Of a DNA stretch of 32,363 nucleotides, positions 31,661 through 32,363 are shown one piece after another. The notes beneath the pieces were generated by a model. That model had not been told where the DNA came from. It ran no database searches and saw only the letters and a list, made by a program, of their open reading frames with translations. Numbering within the stretch: position 1 is the first letter of the stretch; every line of letters begins with the position of its first letter. The stretch is from positions 1 through 32,363 of the forward strand of contig SMWD01000003.1 of the NCBI GenBank assembly GCA_004357495.1, written 5' to 3'. Both the position numbers and the translations under genes were made by a program. This DNA is from Gammaproteobacteria bacterium (GTDB lineage Bacteria; Pseudomonadota; Gammaproteobacteria; Steroidobacterales; GCA-2729495).

Positions 31661-32363
31661 CTACAGCTCGCTGCACGAGGAACCGAACGCAAAACAAGTG
31701 TAGCAGCGGTGATGGCGCATCCGGACGCGCCGGCCCTGTGCCTCGGCCAGCGTGGCGCCGAGGTCGTACTCCGGATCGTCATCCACGAGCGTGCAGGCGT
31801 AAACCCGCATCTGGCCGTTCTTCTTGATGACCATCTTGCTGAACGCGCACATGAATTGCCTGCGTGTGTCCTCGGTCTGGTAGCGCGTCATGCAGCTTTC
31901 GGTGACGTCGGGCACGTCACGATGCGCGGCCGGCACGTCAAAGTCCGGGAAGGCTACGATCCGGGTGTTGCCGGGCAGGCCGTAAGTTCGCAACAACTCG
32001 CGGTATTGATCATCGACCGATCCGCTGTCCTCGTCGGCTTCCATCTGCCGGGCGAGCGATACGTTAAAGCCCATTGTGTGCAGCGCACGCATGCCCTGGA
32101 ACGCCTTGACGAAGTTGCCGGCGCCGCGGCCTGCATCGTGGCGGTCCGGATCGGGCCAGTCGATGCTGATGCGGAACGAGATCGGGTATTTCGACCCTCG
32201 GAGCGTCTCGATATGGTGCAGGCGCTTGAGCACCGGGTCCGTACCGTTGGTCAATACCAGGCAAGGGCGCAGACTCGATGCGTAATGCAAAATGTTGACG
32301 AAATCCTTCACGATGAAAGGTTCGCCGCCGGTGAACGAGAATTGTTTTACTCCGTGCGTGACG
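31661..32363 (-). CDS. Radical SAM protein, partial (5' end beyond the window)
   Basis: The C-terminal 234 or so residues of a radical SAM enzyme. The frame is open to the right edge and begins with QFSFTGGEPF, the glycine-rich SAM-contact motif (GGEP), so the CxxxCxxC cluster site lies outside. An internal GTG at 32309-32311 is not the true start. The last third has four Cys-containing stretches (QFMCAF, MRVYACTL, HRCYTCF, GSSCSEL), like the auxiliary iron-sulfur region of SPASM/Twitch enzymes. The stop is one base from the terminator. Substrates of such proteins include peptides and proteins; a peptide partner was not seen. Confidence 0.8.
   Translation of the reverse strand, partial: VTHGVKQFSFTGGEPFIVKDFVNILHYASSLRPCLVLTNGTDPVLKRLHHIETLRGSKYPISFRISIDWPDPDRHDAGRGAGNFVKAFQGMRALHTMGFNVSLARQMEADEDSGSVDDQYRELLRTYGLPGNTRIVAFPDFDVPAAHRDVPDVTESCMTRYQTEDTRRQFMCAFSKMVIKKNGQMRVYACTLVDDDPEYDLGATLAEAQGRRVRMRHHRCYTCFAFGSSCSEL

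Overview
The window is GC-rich DNA, almost certainly from a gammaproteobacterium and plausibly a free-living marine or sediment one. This rests on gene content, not on any rRNA: a PhoQ-like kinase with an H-box of the SLKTPLAV type, a Wzi-type outer-membrane lectin barrel, SYLF, DUF3570 and DUF4266 proteins, and a protein with a VPLPA/PEP-CTERM-like sorting tail. No tRNA, rRNA, CRISPR array or intact transposase gene was seen.

Layout. (1) 0.1-1.0 kb, minus: a SYLF lipid-binding protein with its own terminator. (2) 1.4-3.7 kb, plus: a Wzi-like barrel and a zinc-ribbon methyltransferase. (3) 3.75-6.1 kb, plus: a compact PepSY / response regulator / PhoQ-like kinase operon with an 11-bp-phased direct repeat upstream. 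(4) 6.1-8.1 kb: a second methyltransferase (minus) between two non-coding repeat blocks. One is a roughly 290-bp element with 11-bp terminal inverted repeats that supplies the gene's 3' end. The other is a REP/BIME-like block with four GGTGTC-n-GACACC palindromes. (5) 8.1-13.5 kb, minus: a three-gene exported redox operon (CxxCH protein, two-CxxCH LamG lipoprotein, Tat-exported protein). It is divergent from a large hydrazine-synthase-alpha-related lipoprotein with two CxxCH motifs (13.7-16.3 kb, plus).

(6) From 13.7 to 30.6 kb seventeen genes run on the plus strand, most of them touching or overlapping. After the HzsA-like lipoprotein come an SH3-domain beta-barrel, a barrel lipoprotein, a TlpA redoxin, a DUF4266 lipoprotein, DUF3570, the ApbE flavin transferase, a second TlpA, a coiled-coil exported protein, three TPR proteins (one a lipoprotein), a small exported protein, a TolQ/ExbB-type protein, two ExbD/TolR-type proteins and an AgmX/PglI-C-terminal (TonB-like) protein. 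The second half strongly resembles the core of the Myxococcus Agl-Glt envelope machine: a proton-driven TolQR-type motor, a TonB-like periplasm-spanning protein, TPR scaffolds and outer-membrane barrels. The first half adds thiol-redox and flavinylation functions. My main inference is that this is one envelope-spanning, proton-motive-force-driven apparatus with an associated redox or maturation module. Its cargo or purpose cannot be read from the sequence.

(7) 30.8-31.6 kb: a separate PEP-CTERM-like surface protein behind an AT-rich promoter region. It ends at a strong bidirectional terminator facing a radical SAM gene (minus) that runs off the right edge.
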